Made by a program: the position numbers and the translations under genes
The notes under the pieces: model-generated
Databases searched by the model: none
What the model was told of the DNA's origin: nothing
The model's input: the letters and a program-made list of their open reading frames with translations, nothing else
In this document: positions 1 to 5,708 of the stretch, one piece after another
How the letters are laid out: every line of letters begins with the position of its first letter
Numbering within the stretch: position 1 is the first letter of the stretch
DNA from: JBDSGC01 sp046594105
GTDB taxonomy: Bacteria; Acidobacteriota; Thermoanaerobaculia; Gp7-AA8
Direction of reading: 5' to 3'
Assembly (NCBI GenBank): GCA_046594105.1
Contig: JBKJQB010000154.1
Location: 1 to 5,756 of the forward strand
DNA: 5,756 nucleotides

Positions 1-30
1 GACTTGAGCGAAAATCGTGGCGGACGCTTT

Positions 31-86
31 GCGAACCAGCGCCGCCGGCCGTGCCGGCGCGAACCAACGCCGCCGGCCGTGCCGGC
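31..86. repeat. Two tandem 28-bp GC-rich repeats with GCCGGC hairpins, just downstream of parE
   Basis: Two adjacent 28-bp copies lie at 31-58 and 59-86 and differ at one base (G at 39, A at 67). Each contains GCCGGC-CGT-GCCGGC, which can fold into a 6-7 bp stem with a 3-nt loop (43-59 and 72-86). The second copy ends one base before the parE stop codon, so on the minus strand both hairpins fall at the 3' end of the parE message. No T-tract follows them, so they are not a canonical intrinsic terminator. They could stabilise the mRNA end or assist termination. The same hairpin logic recurs at 4061-4102, which suggests a dispersed intergenic element. Confidence 0.75.
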
Positions 87-87
87 A

Positions 88-1980
88 CTACTCCAGCAGG
101 TCTGCTCGATTGCCTTCCTCGGTCAGCCACGCTTTGCGATCGCCGGCGCGGTTCTTAGCCAGGAGCATGTCGATCGTGGAGTCGGCGCTGTCGGCGGCTT
201 CCAGGGTGAGTTGCACCAGGCGGCGGGTGTCGCGGTTCATGGTGGTCTCCCGGAGCTGCAGCGGATTCATCTCCCCCAGTCCCTTGAAGCGCTGGATGTT
301 GACTTTGGACTTGAGGCCTTCGGCCTGGATGCGCTGGAGGATCCCGTCGCGCTCGTGGTTGTCGAGGGCGTAGAAGACGCTCTTGCCCACATCGATGCGA
401 TAGAGCGGAGGCATGGCCACATGCACCCGCCCCTCCTGCACCAGCTTGCGGAAGTGCCGCACGAACAGCGCGGTGAGCAGTGTGGCGATGTGTGCTCCGT
501 CGGAGTCGGCGTCCGCCAGAATGCAGACCTTTCCGTAGCGCAGTCCCTTCAGGTCGTCGGTCCCGGGATCCACGCCGATGGCCACCGCGATGTCATGCAC
601 TTCCTGCGATGACAGCACCTCGGAGGGGTCCACTTCCCAGGTGTTCAGGATCTTGCCGCGCAACGGCATGATGGCCTGATATTCACGGTCGCGCGCCTGC
701 TTGGCCGAGCCTCCGGCGGAGTCGCCTTCCACCAGAAACAGCTCGGTCTGATTGAGGTCGGTGGAGGAGCAGTCGGCCAGTTTTCCCGGCAGCGCGGGGC
801 CGCTGGTCAGCTTCTTCCGCTCGACCTTCTTGCCCTGGCGCAACCGGGTCATGGCCGAGGCGATGGCCACCTGGGCGATGCGCTCGGCGTCGCCGACGTT
901 GTTGTTGAGCCAGATGGAGAAGGCGTCCTGAGTCACGCCAGAGACGAAGGCGGAGGCTTCGCGCGACGAGAGGCGGTCCTTGGTCTGGCCGGTGAACTGC
1001 GGCTCGGTCATGCGGATCGACAGCACGTAGCTGCAACGCGACCAGACGTCTTCCGGGGTGATCTTCACTCCGCGCGGAAGCAGATTGCGCAGCTCGCAGA
1101 ATTCGCGGATGGCCTCAGTCAGCCCGGTGCGGAACCCGTTCACGTGCGTGCCGCCCTGCGTCGTGGGGATCAGGTTCACGTAGCTCTCGGTCACCGGGTC
1201 GCCCTCTTCCGGCAGCCAGACCACCGCCCAGTCCGCCTCTTCATTCGAACCCTTGAACGCTCCGATGAAGGGCATCTCCGGGATGGTGGCCGATCCGGCC
1301 AGCTCCGACATCAGGTAGGCCGGAAGACCGTTCTGGAAAAACCATTCCTCGTTGTCCGCGGCATCGAGCTCGTTGAAGAAGCGCATGTGCAGACCGGGGG
1401 AGAGCACCGCTTTCGCGCGCATGACGTGCTTGAGTCGCGGCACGTTGAACTTCGGCGAGTCGAAGAACTTCTCGTCGGCCCAGAAGCGGATGGTGGTGCC
1501 GCTGTTTCGCTTCCCGACGGTACCGACCACTTTCAGTTCCTGCTTTCTCTTTCCGTCGGCAAACTCCATCCAGTACTCGTTGCCGTCGCGACGAACCCAC
1601 ACCTGCAATCTTTTCGAGAGGGCGTTGACCACCGACACGCCGACGCCATGCAGACCGCCGGAGAACCTGTAGTTTTTATCGGAAAACTTCGCGCCGGCAT
1701 GCAGGCGGGTGAGGATCACTTCGACGCCGGAGACGCCTTCGCGGGCGTGCCGGTCCACCGGCATGCCCCGCCCGTTGTCCGACACCGAAACGGAGTTGTC
1801 GTCGTGCAGCGTGACCACAATCTCGTCGCAATATCCGGCAATGGCTTCGTCGGCGGAGTTGTCGATCACTTCCTGGGCCAGATGGTTGGGCCGCTCGGTG
1901 AGCGTGTACATGCCCGGCCGCTTGCGCACCGGTTCGAGCCCTGTGAGGACCTCAATGGCGGAGCTGTCGTAGGTGGTCAT
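88..1980 (-). CDS. parE: DNA topoisomerase IV subunit B (ParE)
   Basis: This is the ATPase and TOPRIM subunit of topoisomerase IV, the type IIA enzyme that decatenates daughter chromosomes with ParC. At 630 aa it has the same length as E. coli ParE as I recall it, with long near-identical blocks. Visible landmarks in order are: the GHKL ATPase with EVIDNS at 37-42 (catalytic Glu37, Mg-binding Asn41), DNGRGMPVD at 68-76 and the GGLHGVGVSVVNALS lid at 108-122; the transducer QTK loop with Lys334; TOPRIM with EGDSAGGSAKQARDR at 418-432 and the DxD cluster at 490-494; and QRFKGLGEMN at 563-572. The residues matching E. coli quinolone-resistance positions (D420, L445, S458, E460) are all wild type. 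The ATG at 1980 is fixed by the conserved N-terminus, although only a weak Shine-Dalgarno precedes it. parC is not in the window. The E. coli-type length and motifs favour ParE over GyrB. Confidence 0.97.
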   Translation of the reverse strand: MTTYDSSAIEVLTGLEPVRKRPGMYTLTERPNHLAQEVIDNSADEAIAGYCDEIVVTLHDDNSVSVSDNGRGMPVDRHAREGVSGVEVILTRLHAGAKFSDKNYRFSGGLHGVGVSVVNALSKRLQVWVRRDGNEYWMEFADGKRKQELKVVGTVGKRNSGTTIRFWADEKFFDSPKFNVPRLKHVMRAKAVLSPGLHMRFFNELDAADNEEWFFQNGLPAYLMSELAGSATIPEMPFIGAFKGSNEEADWAVVWLPEEGDPVTESYVNLIPTTQGGTHVNGFRTGLTEAIREFCELRNLLPRGVKITPEDVWSRCSYVLSIRMTEPQFTGQTKDRLSSREASAFVSGVTQDAFSIWLNNNVGDAERIAQVAIASAMTRLRQGKKVERKKLTSGPALPGKLADCSSTDLNQTELFLVEGDSAGGSAKQARDREYQAIMPLRGKILNTWEVDPSEVLSSQEVHDIAVAIGVDPGTDDLKGLRYGKVCILADADSDGAHIATLLTALFVRHFRKLVQEGRVHVAMPPLYRIDVGKSVFYALDNHERDGILQRIQAEGLKSKVNIQRFKGLGEMNPLQLRETTMNRDTRRLVQLTLEAADSADSTIDMLLAKNRAGDRKAWLTEEGNRADLLE

Positions 1981-2038
1981 GGGTTCTCAGAAATCCCGGC
2001 GGACCGCCATCAAGGCAGGGCTTTTTCCGCAGGTTCCA

Positions 2039-2052
2039 TTTTGCATTCTGCG
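2039..2052. repeat. Vestigial heptad repeat units (TTTTGCA-TTCTGCG)
   Basis: Two consecutive 7-mers, TTTTGCA at 2039-2045 and TTCTGCG at 2046-2052, resemble the TTCAGCA heptads of the large repeat at 5597-5634 and have the same orientation. They lie in the gap between divergent parE and the STT3-like gene. With only two degenerate units this may be chance. If real, it is a decayed copy of the same intergenic repeat family. Confidence 0.25.
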
Positions 2053-2096
2053 TCCCGTTCCGCGCATCGCTCGCACACCCTCACAGGACGACGTCG

Positions 2097-2102
2097 ATGA
2101 TA
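2097..2102 (-). promoter_or_regulatory. Candidate -10 element for parE
   Basis: Read on the minus strand this is TATCAT, the same hexamer as the proposed -10 of the tRNA gene at 5690. It would give a 5' leader of roughly 110 nt before the parE ATG at 1980. No convincing -35 is visible at 16-18 bp spacing. An 8-bp palindrome CGACGTCG (2089-2096) sits at the expected transcription start. A GGCGG-A-CCGCC inverted repeat (1998-2008) lies in the leader shortly before the start codon. The call rests on the hexamer alone and is tentative. Confidence 0.25.
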
Positions 2103-2264
2103 GCAGGGTGAGATTCCGGGAGGCGGAAGAACGACGGCGCGGTCGAAGGCCACCGGTCGTCGCTGAGGAGGCCAGACTCCCGGCGACGCTCACGGAACCA
2201 TTGCGTCCCGCCGGCAGACAGGCCACGCTGTACCGTGAGAAAAGGGAGCGCGGACGGCGAAGCG

Positions 2265-4040
2265 ATGGACATGGCTGCACCTCCCGTGAACGAGCGTCCA
2301 GCCTCTCCGCGCCACCTTCCTGCCTCTGCTTTCCGTTCCACCTGGATTCTTCCCCTCGTAGTGTTCCTGCTCGCCTTCGCGGTGCGGCTGCTCAACCTGC
2401 CGCTGGCCTTCGACAGAGGGGCGCCGCAGATCCCTCCGGTCGATGACCTCTATCACTGGAAGCGCATCGCCTTCTCGGCGGCGCATTTCCCTGCCGTGCT
2501 GGAGTTCGACCGCGATCGTGGAGTAGGCGGCGCTTTCTGCCCCTGGCCGCCGGCCTACGACCTGATCGCCGGCGGGGTGTGCCGGCTGCTGGGAGCGACG
2601 GCAGCGGATGACGTTCTGCGGCGGGTGGTCTGGTTCCCGCCGCTGCTGTTCGCCACGTTCGTCGCACTCGCCGCCTTCCTCCTGCGCCGCGCGTACGGTC
2701 TGCGGATCGCGGTGACCGTCGCGATCGCGCTGGCTACCTCTCCCTTCCTGGTGGCCGCGTCCTCGGTCGGAAACATCGATCATCATTTTCTGGAGCCGCC
2801 GCTGACCTTCGCCATTCTCGGAGCGACCTGTCTGGCGATCCGCGCGAGGGACGATCGCGCCTCGATCGCTGCGGGGCTGCTTCTCGGTCTGGCGATCGTC
2901 GCTTCGCTTTTCGTGCAGACCGCACTGCTGCTCGCGGCCGGCCTGGCCTTTGTCGCCCTCTTCTTCTTCACCGACGGACTGGCCGCGGCGACGGGGTTCT
3001 CGATCGCTGCGGTGGCCGTGGTGCTCTTCCGGATCGCGCGCCCGGCCGGCTATCCCGACAACCAGTGGTTCCTTGGATGGATCCACGCGGCGTTGCTCGC
3101 CGGAGCGTCGGTGGCCGCAGCGCTCCTCTGGCGTGGGAGAGCGTCGCGCCGGTGGTCCGCGGTGGGCCAGCGATCTTTGGCCATCCTTGCCGGCGGCGTC
3201 GTGGTCCTGCTCATGCCGTCGGCACCCTCGCAGCTTCTCCACGGCCTGCAGTTCCTCGGCGGGGACCGCTGGCTTCGCACCATCCTCGAATTCCAGCCGA
3301 TGTGGCACGCACAGGCCGACGACTTGTGGTCGCAGATCGCGGGGTTGTCCGGCGGCGCGGTGCTGGTCTGGTTCCTCGCCCTGCGCGCCTGGCGGGAACG
3401 CGATCGCCTGCGTGGAACCGTCGCGCTCTTCGCCATCGTCTATCTGCTCCTGACGATCAGCAGCCGCCGCTTCTGGATCGTCGGAATCCCCCTGCTTGCG
3501 CTGGCGGGCGCTCTCTACGCGGCCGGCGTGCATCGCAGGCGGCTGGCCTGGCTCTGTCTACTGATCGTGGCGGTGCCGCCCCCTCTCCAACTGCTGGGCT
3601 GGCGGACCAATCCCCTTCCTCCGATCCAGCCGATGCATCGCCCATGGGTCCGCGCGGCGGAGTTTCTCAGAAGCCAGCCGCCCGGCCGCGTGCTCGGTCC
3701 GTGGTCGCTGGGACATGTTGTCGATGCCACCGGGCATCACGCCGTGATCATCGACAATTTCGGGACCATGCCTGATGCAGATCTCTTTCTGCGCGCACAT
3801 CAGGCCATGCTCGCTCCGGATGAGAAGGCGCTGCTTGGCGATCTCCAACGATGGCAGGTGCGCTACCTGATTCTCGACGAGCCCATCGCCGGCGTCCGCT
3901 CCGCCAACGCCATCCTCGGCGCGGATCTCGATCCCCATTCGACGTTCTGGTGGCGGGTATGGAACGGCGAGCAGCCGCGGACGTTGCAGTGCATCTATCG
4001 CCAACCGACGCTGCGGATCTATCGTCTGGCCACGAGATAG
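2265..4040 (+). CDS. STT3/PglB/AglB-like (GT66-type) polytopic membrane glycosyltransferase, divergent
   Basis: This inner-membrane protein of about 591 aa has some 11-13 hydrophobic segments between residues 27 and 443 and a soluble C-terminal part of about 130 aa. GT66 enzymes transfer a glycan from a polyprenyl carrier to Asn in a sequon. Visible motifs are an N-terminal acidic motif DDLYHWKRIAF (60-70), CPWPPAYD (92-99) as in the first external loop of STT3, GNIDHHFLEPP (169-179) matching the second D-x-D/DHHxxE motif, and TILE (339-342) matching the prokaryotic TIxE motif whose Glu is catalytic in PglB. The WWDYG site is degenerate, PWSLG (479-483), so the acceptor may not be a standard sequon. 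The start is uncertain: GTG at 2235 (601 aa), ATG at 2265 and ATG at 2271 are all in frame and none has a well-spaced Shine-Dalgarno. I prefer 2265 because the extra codons after 2235 look non-coding. A free-sugar GT-C (ArnT/PMT-like) role is the alternative. The gene stands alone, divergent from parE. Confidence 0.8.
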   Translation: MDMAAPPVNERPASPRHLPASAFRSTWILPLVVFLLAFAVRLLNLPLAFDRGAPQIPPVDDLYHWKRIAFSAAHFPAVLEFDRDRGVGGAFCPWPPAYDLIAGGVCRLLGATAADDVLRRVVWFPPLLFATFVALAAFLLRRAYGLRIAVTVAIALATSPFLVAASSVGNIDHHFLEPPLTFAILGATCLAIRARDDRASIAAGLLLGLAIVASLFVQTALLLAAGLAFVALFFFTDGLAAATGFSIAAVAVVLFRIARPAGYPDNQWFLGWIHAALLAGASVAAALLWRGRASRRWSAVGQRSLAILAGGVVVLLMPSAPSQLLHGLQFLGGDRWLRTILEFQPMWHAQADDLWSQIAGLSGGAVLVWFLALRAWRERDRLRGTVALFAIVYLLLTISSRRFWIVGIPLLALAGALYAAGVHRRRLAWLCLLIVAVPPPLQLLGWRTNPLPPIQPMHRPWVRAAEFLRSQPPGRVLGPWSLGHVVDATGHHAVIIDNFGTMPDADLFLRAHQAMLAPDEKALLGDLQRWQVRYLILDEPIAGVRSANAILGADLDPHSTFWWRVWNGEQPRTLQCIYRQPTLRIYRLATR

Positions 4041-4060
4041 AACGGTTCGGTGCGAATCCA

Positions 4061-4102
4061 CGCCGGCAGGATGCCGGCGGACCGGCCGGCAAGGATGCCG
4101 GC
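4061..4102. repeat. Two GCCGGC hairpins between convergent genes, possible bidirectional terminator
   Basis: The 119-bp gap between the stop codons of the STT3-like gene (plus) and the SemiSWEET gene (minus) contains CGCCGGC-AGGAT-GCCGGCG at 4061-4079 (7-bp stem, 5-nt loop). A near copy, GCCGGC-AAGGAT-GCCGGC, follows at 4085-4102. A weaker stem CTCCGA/TCGGAG lies at 4104-4109 and 4127-4132. There is no T-tract on either strand. Being symmetrical and placed between convergent genes, the hairpins could serve as a two-way transcription boundary. They share the GCCGGC-loop-GCCGGC form with the repeat at 31-86. Confidence 0.6.
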
Positions 4103-4159
4103 GCTCCGACGGTGCATTCCGCCGAATCGGAGGCTGGCGCGGCGCTGTCCGGAGTCTTG

Positions 4160-4420
4160 CTACCGCGATCGCGAACGGATCTTGACGATCAGCACCGGCA
4201 GCAGAAACAGAAAGGTGATGACGTTGGCGCCGAGAACGGCCGGATCATGGCGGACGAATCCGTAGATTGCCCAGAGCGGAACCCCGACCGTCATCAGCCC
4301 CAGATACGTCCAGGAGAAATCGTCGGCGCTCTGCGTGCGCATGCTCTTCCATGCTTGCGGAATCCAGCAAGCGGTGGTGCAGAAGGCGGCCACCATCCCC
4401 ACGATGGTCCAGGAGTTCAA
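4160..4420 (-). CDS. SemiSWEET family sugar transporter (PQ-loop, three TM helices)
   Basis: This small inner-membrane protein of 86 aa has the usual SemiSWEET length, a single triple-helix bundle that dimerises to form a sugar uniporter. Three hydrophobic segments are visible at about residues 5-24, 37-55 and 60-79. The PQ motif (IPQAWK, 20-25) lies in TM1. LWAIYG at 49-54 and Asn66 in GANVIT are spaced as the Trp/Asn sugar-pocket pair of the family (16 residues apart). The C-terminus is basic (KIRSRSR), consistent with the cytoplasmic side. The start is a TTG at 4420 with AGGCGG about 6 nt upstream; the next ATG (4396) would cut into TM1. Substrate is probably a mono- or disaccharide and cannot be specified. 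It converges on the STT3-like gene and diverges from acpH 67 bp away. Confidence 0.88.
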   Translation of the reverse strand: MNSWTIVGMVAAFCTTACWIPQAWKSMRTQSADDFSWTYLGLMTVGVPLWAIYGFVRHDPAVLGANVITFLFLLPVLIVKIRSRSR

Positions 4421-4451
4421 GCGGGCCCGCCTGCCAGCGACTGTGGAAACC

Positions 4452-4487
4452 TGCGAAGGCGCGTCATGACCGCGTATCGTACGCGCG
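4452..4487. promoter_or_regulatory. Overlapping divergent promoter candidates within a palindrome (SemiSWEET / acpH)
   Basis: The 67-bp divergent gap contains the inverted repeat CGCGTA-TCG-TACGCG (4471-4485). On the plus strand it includes TATCGT (4475-4480), a 4/6 match to the -10 consensus ending 7 bp before the acpH ATG. On the minus strand the overlapping bases read TACGAT (4481-4476), also 4/6, pointing toward the SemiSWEET gene. The plus -35 candidates near 4451-4457 are poor. The palindrome could instead be an operator controlling both genes. The call is an inference from position and hexamer matches. Confidence 0.3.
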
Positions 4488-5060
4488 ATGAACTACCTGG
4501 CCCACCTGTTCCTTGCCGGATCGACGGCTGAGTCGCTCATCGGCAATCTGGCCGGCGACTTCGTGAAGGGCGCGCTGGCCGATCGCTTTGCGCCCGGAAT
4601 CGCGGAGGGAATCCGCAACCATCGGCGGGTCGACGCATTCACCGATTCCCATCCGCGGGTGGCCGATTTCCGGCGCGTTCTCGTTCCGGACCACGGGCAC
4701 TACGCGCGGATCATCGCCGACGTGTTCTTCGATCACTTCCTGGCCATCAATTGGGAACGCTATTCGAACGAGACACTCCCCACCTTTTTGCGGCGGATCT
4801 TCGCAATCATGGACTCGTATCGGGGAGAGCTTCCCGGCGCGCTGGGGGCAACCTATCCGAAGATGCGGGACGGGCGATGGCTCCAGTCGTATGCGACCGA
4901 GGCGGGGATTTTCACGGCGCTGACCAACCTGTCGTACCGCTTGTCGCGACGGCCGCGCCTGGAGCTGGCCACGCATCATCTGACCGACTCGCGAGAGGCG
5001 CTGGAGCCGCTGTTCCACCGGTTCTTTCCGGAAGTGCTGGCGATATCATCGAGGACATGA
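4488..5060 (+). CDS. acpH: Acyl carrier protein phosphodiesterase (AcpH family)
   Basis: AcpH removes the 4'-phosphopantetheine arm from holo-ACP, giving apo-ACP, and so opposes the transferase AcpS in the cytoplasm. At 190 aa it is close to the 193 aa of the E. coli enzyme. Family landmarks are visible: the N-terminus MNYLAHL (1-7), GNLAGDFVKG (19-28) with Asp24, GIRNHRRVDAFTD (41-53) with the His/Asp pair H45 and D49, DVFFDHFLA (78-86) with D82-H83, and SRRPRL (153-158) followed by a C-terminal helix. The conserved N-terminus fixes the ATG, yet no Shine-Dalgarno precedes it and a -10-like hexamer ends 7 bp upstream, so the mRNA may be leaderless. It overlaps the next gene by ATGA. Some members with this domain are only annotated as DUF/ACP phosphodiesterase; enzyme activity here is inferred from motifs. 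Confidence 0.9.
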   Translation: MNYLAHLFLAGSTAESLIGNLAGDFVKGALADRFAPGIAEGIRNHRRVDAFTDSHPRVADFRRVLVPDHGHYARIIADVFFDHFLAINWERYSNETLPTFLRRIFAIMDSYRGELPGALGATYPKMRDGRWLQSYATEAGIFTALTNLSYRLSRRPRLELATHHLTDSREALEPLFHRFFPEVLAISSRT

Positions 5061-5530
5061 CCTCTCTGAGCATTCAGGAACAGTACGCGCCGGCGAACCG
5101 CTGCTTCGGTTGCGGCCCGGCCAACGAGCACGGGCTGAAGATCCGCAGTTTCCCAGAGTCGCCCGGCAGCGACGACCTCGTCTGCGACTGGCATCCGCAG
5201 CCCTATCACATGGCCTTCGAAGGGATCCTCAACGGCGGAATCTGTGGCGCACTGCTCGACTGCCATAGCAACTGGGCAGCCACCATGCACCTGATGCGCA
5301 AGTCAGGATCGACCACGCCACCCTGCACCGTCACCTCGGACTTTCACATCTTCCTGAAGCGTCCCACGCCGATGGACAGCAACCTCCATCTGGTAGCGAA
5401 GGTCGTGGAGTCCTCCGACGGCCGCGCCATCGTCGAAGCAACCCTCGAAGCCAACGGCAAGATCACCGCGACCTGCCGCGGAACGTTCGTGGCGGTCAAG
5501 GAAGGCCACCCCGCGTATCACAGGTGGTGA
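5057..5530 (+). CDS. PaaI-family hotdog-fold acyl-CoA thioesterase
   Basis: This predicted cytoplasmic single-domain hotdog protein of 157 aa probably hydrolyses acyl-CoA (or acyl-ACP) thioesters. The N-terminus has CFGCGPANEHGLKI (16-29), the Cys-rich signature common in PaaI-like thioesterases. The central hotdog helix begins ILNGGICGALLDCHSNWAA (57-75): Asn59 stands where many members have the His of HGG, and Asp68 is the likely catalytic acid. The following strands include SDFHIFLKRP (94-103) and a final ATCRGTFVAV strand (138-147). The ATG at 5057 overlaps the acpH stop as ATGA, and GAGG at 5051-5054 lies just upstream, suggesting translational coupling. A longer in-frame reading from 4751 would overlap acpH deeply and is not credible. 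Substrate chain type cannot be told from the sequence. Confidence 0.88.
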   Translation: MTSLSIQEQYAPANRCFGCGPANEHGLKIRSFPESPGSDDLVCDWHPQPYHMAFEGILNGGICGALLDCHSNWAATMHLMRKSGSTTPPCTVTSDFHIFLKRPTPMDSNLHLVAKVVESSDGRAIVEATLEANGKITATCRGTFVAVKEGHPAYHRW

Positions 5531-5532
5531 CC

Positions 5533-5634
5533 GAATGTTGAATGCTGAATGCTGAATGTTGAACGGGTCAGCGCGGCGCCCGCCATTCGTTCCCATTTCA
5601 GCATTCAGCATTCAACATTCAGCATTCAACGTTC
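5533..5634. repeat. Inverted repeat built of GAATGYT heptads
   Basis: The left arm is four tandem 7-mers, GAATGTT, GAATGCT, GAATGCT, GAATGTT (5533-5560), then GAAC. The right arm (5597-5634) is five reverse-oriented units, TTCAGCA, TTCAGCA, TTCAACA, TTCAGCA, TTCAACG, then TTC. Aligned end to end the arms pair over about 32 bp with three or four differences, some of them G-U wobbles in RNA, around a GC-rich loop of about 32 nt. It starts two bases after the thioesterase stop and lies upstream of the tRNA promoter. It may act as a 3' hairpin for the acpH operon. Unequal unit numbers suggest slippage. It is not a CRISPR, since there are no spacers. Confidence 0.85.
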
Positions 5635-5666
5635 CCCTCCCTGAAATGGATTCGCCCGAACAGGGG

Positions 5667-5695
5667 TTTCCCGTCCCGTGCGCCGCGTGTATCAT
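5667..5695 (+). promoter_or_regulatory. Candidate promoter of the tRNA-His gene
   Basis: A -10 hexamer TATCAT (5690-5695, 5/6 to consensus) lies 13 bp before the tRNA 5' end. A poor -35, TTTCCC (5667-5672, 3/6), sits at 17-bp spacing. The bases just after the -10 are GC-rich (GCGCC), as is usual in the discriminator of stable-RNA promoters under stringent control. Transcription would begin around 5701-5703, leaving a short 5' leader for RNase P. Called from hexamers and position only. Confidence 0.45.
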
Positions 5696-5708
5696 GCGCC
5701 GTGTCTGT

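Noticed and set aside
4..612. Long plus-strand open frame opposite the parE 3' part, and similar frames such as 1144-2100
   Set aside because: They are antisense to a certain parE gene, show no recognisable family and are typical of GC-rich codon bias.
2011..2030. Terminator suggested by GC-rich bases followed by TTTTT (2022-2026)
   Set aside because: No adequate stem precedes the T run and it lies between divergent genes, where no transcript should end.
1973..2446. Possible small genes in the parE / STT3-like gap on either strand
   Set aside because: The translations are Arg/Pro/Ser-rich with no recognisable domain and run into the flanking genes. I see no separate coding gene there.
2190..3533. 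447-codon minus-strand open frame opposite the STT3-like gene
   Set aside because: The product is a low-complexity R/E/G/Q-rich chain with no motif, while the plus strand encodes clear GT66 motifs and membrane segments.
4464..5018. 184-codon minus-strand frame opposite acpH
   Set aside because: It is antisense to a gene with a conserved family motif set and has no motif of its own.
4751..5056. Upstream in-frame extension of the thioesterase
   Set aside because: It would overlap acpH by about 300 bp; the product is unlike hotdog proteins until the ATG at 5057, where the family-like N-terminus starts.
5533..5634. CRISPR array
   Set aside because: Repeat units are 7 bp, directly adjoining and inverted between arms, with no spacers.
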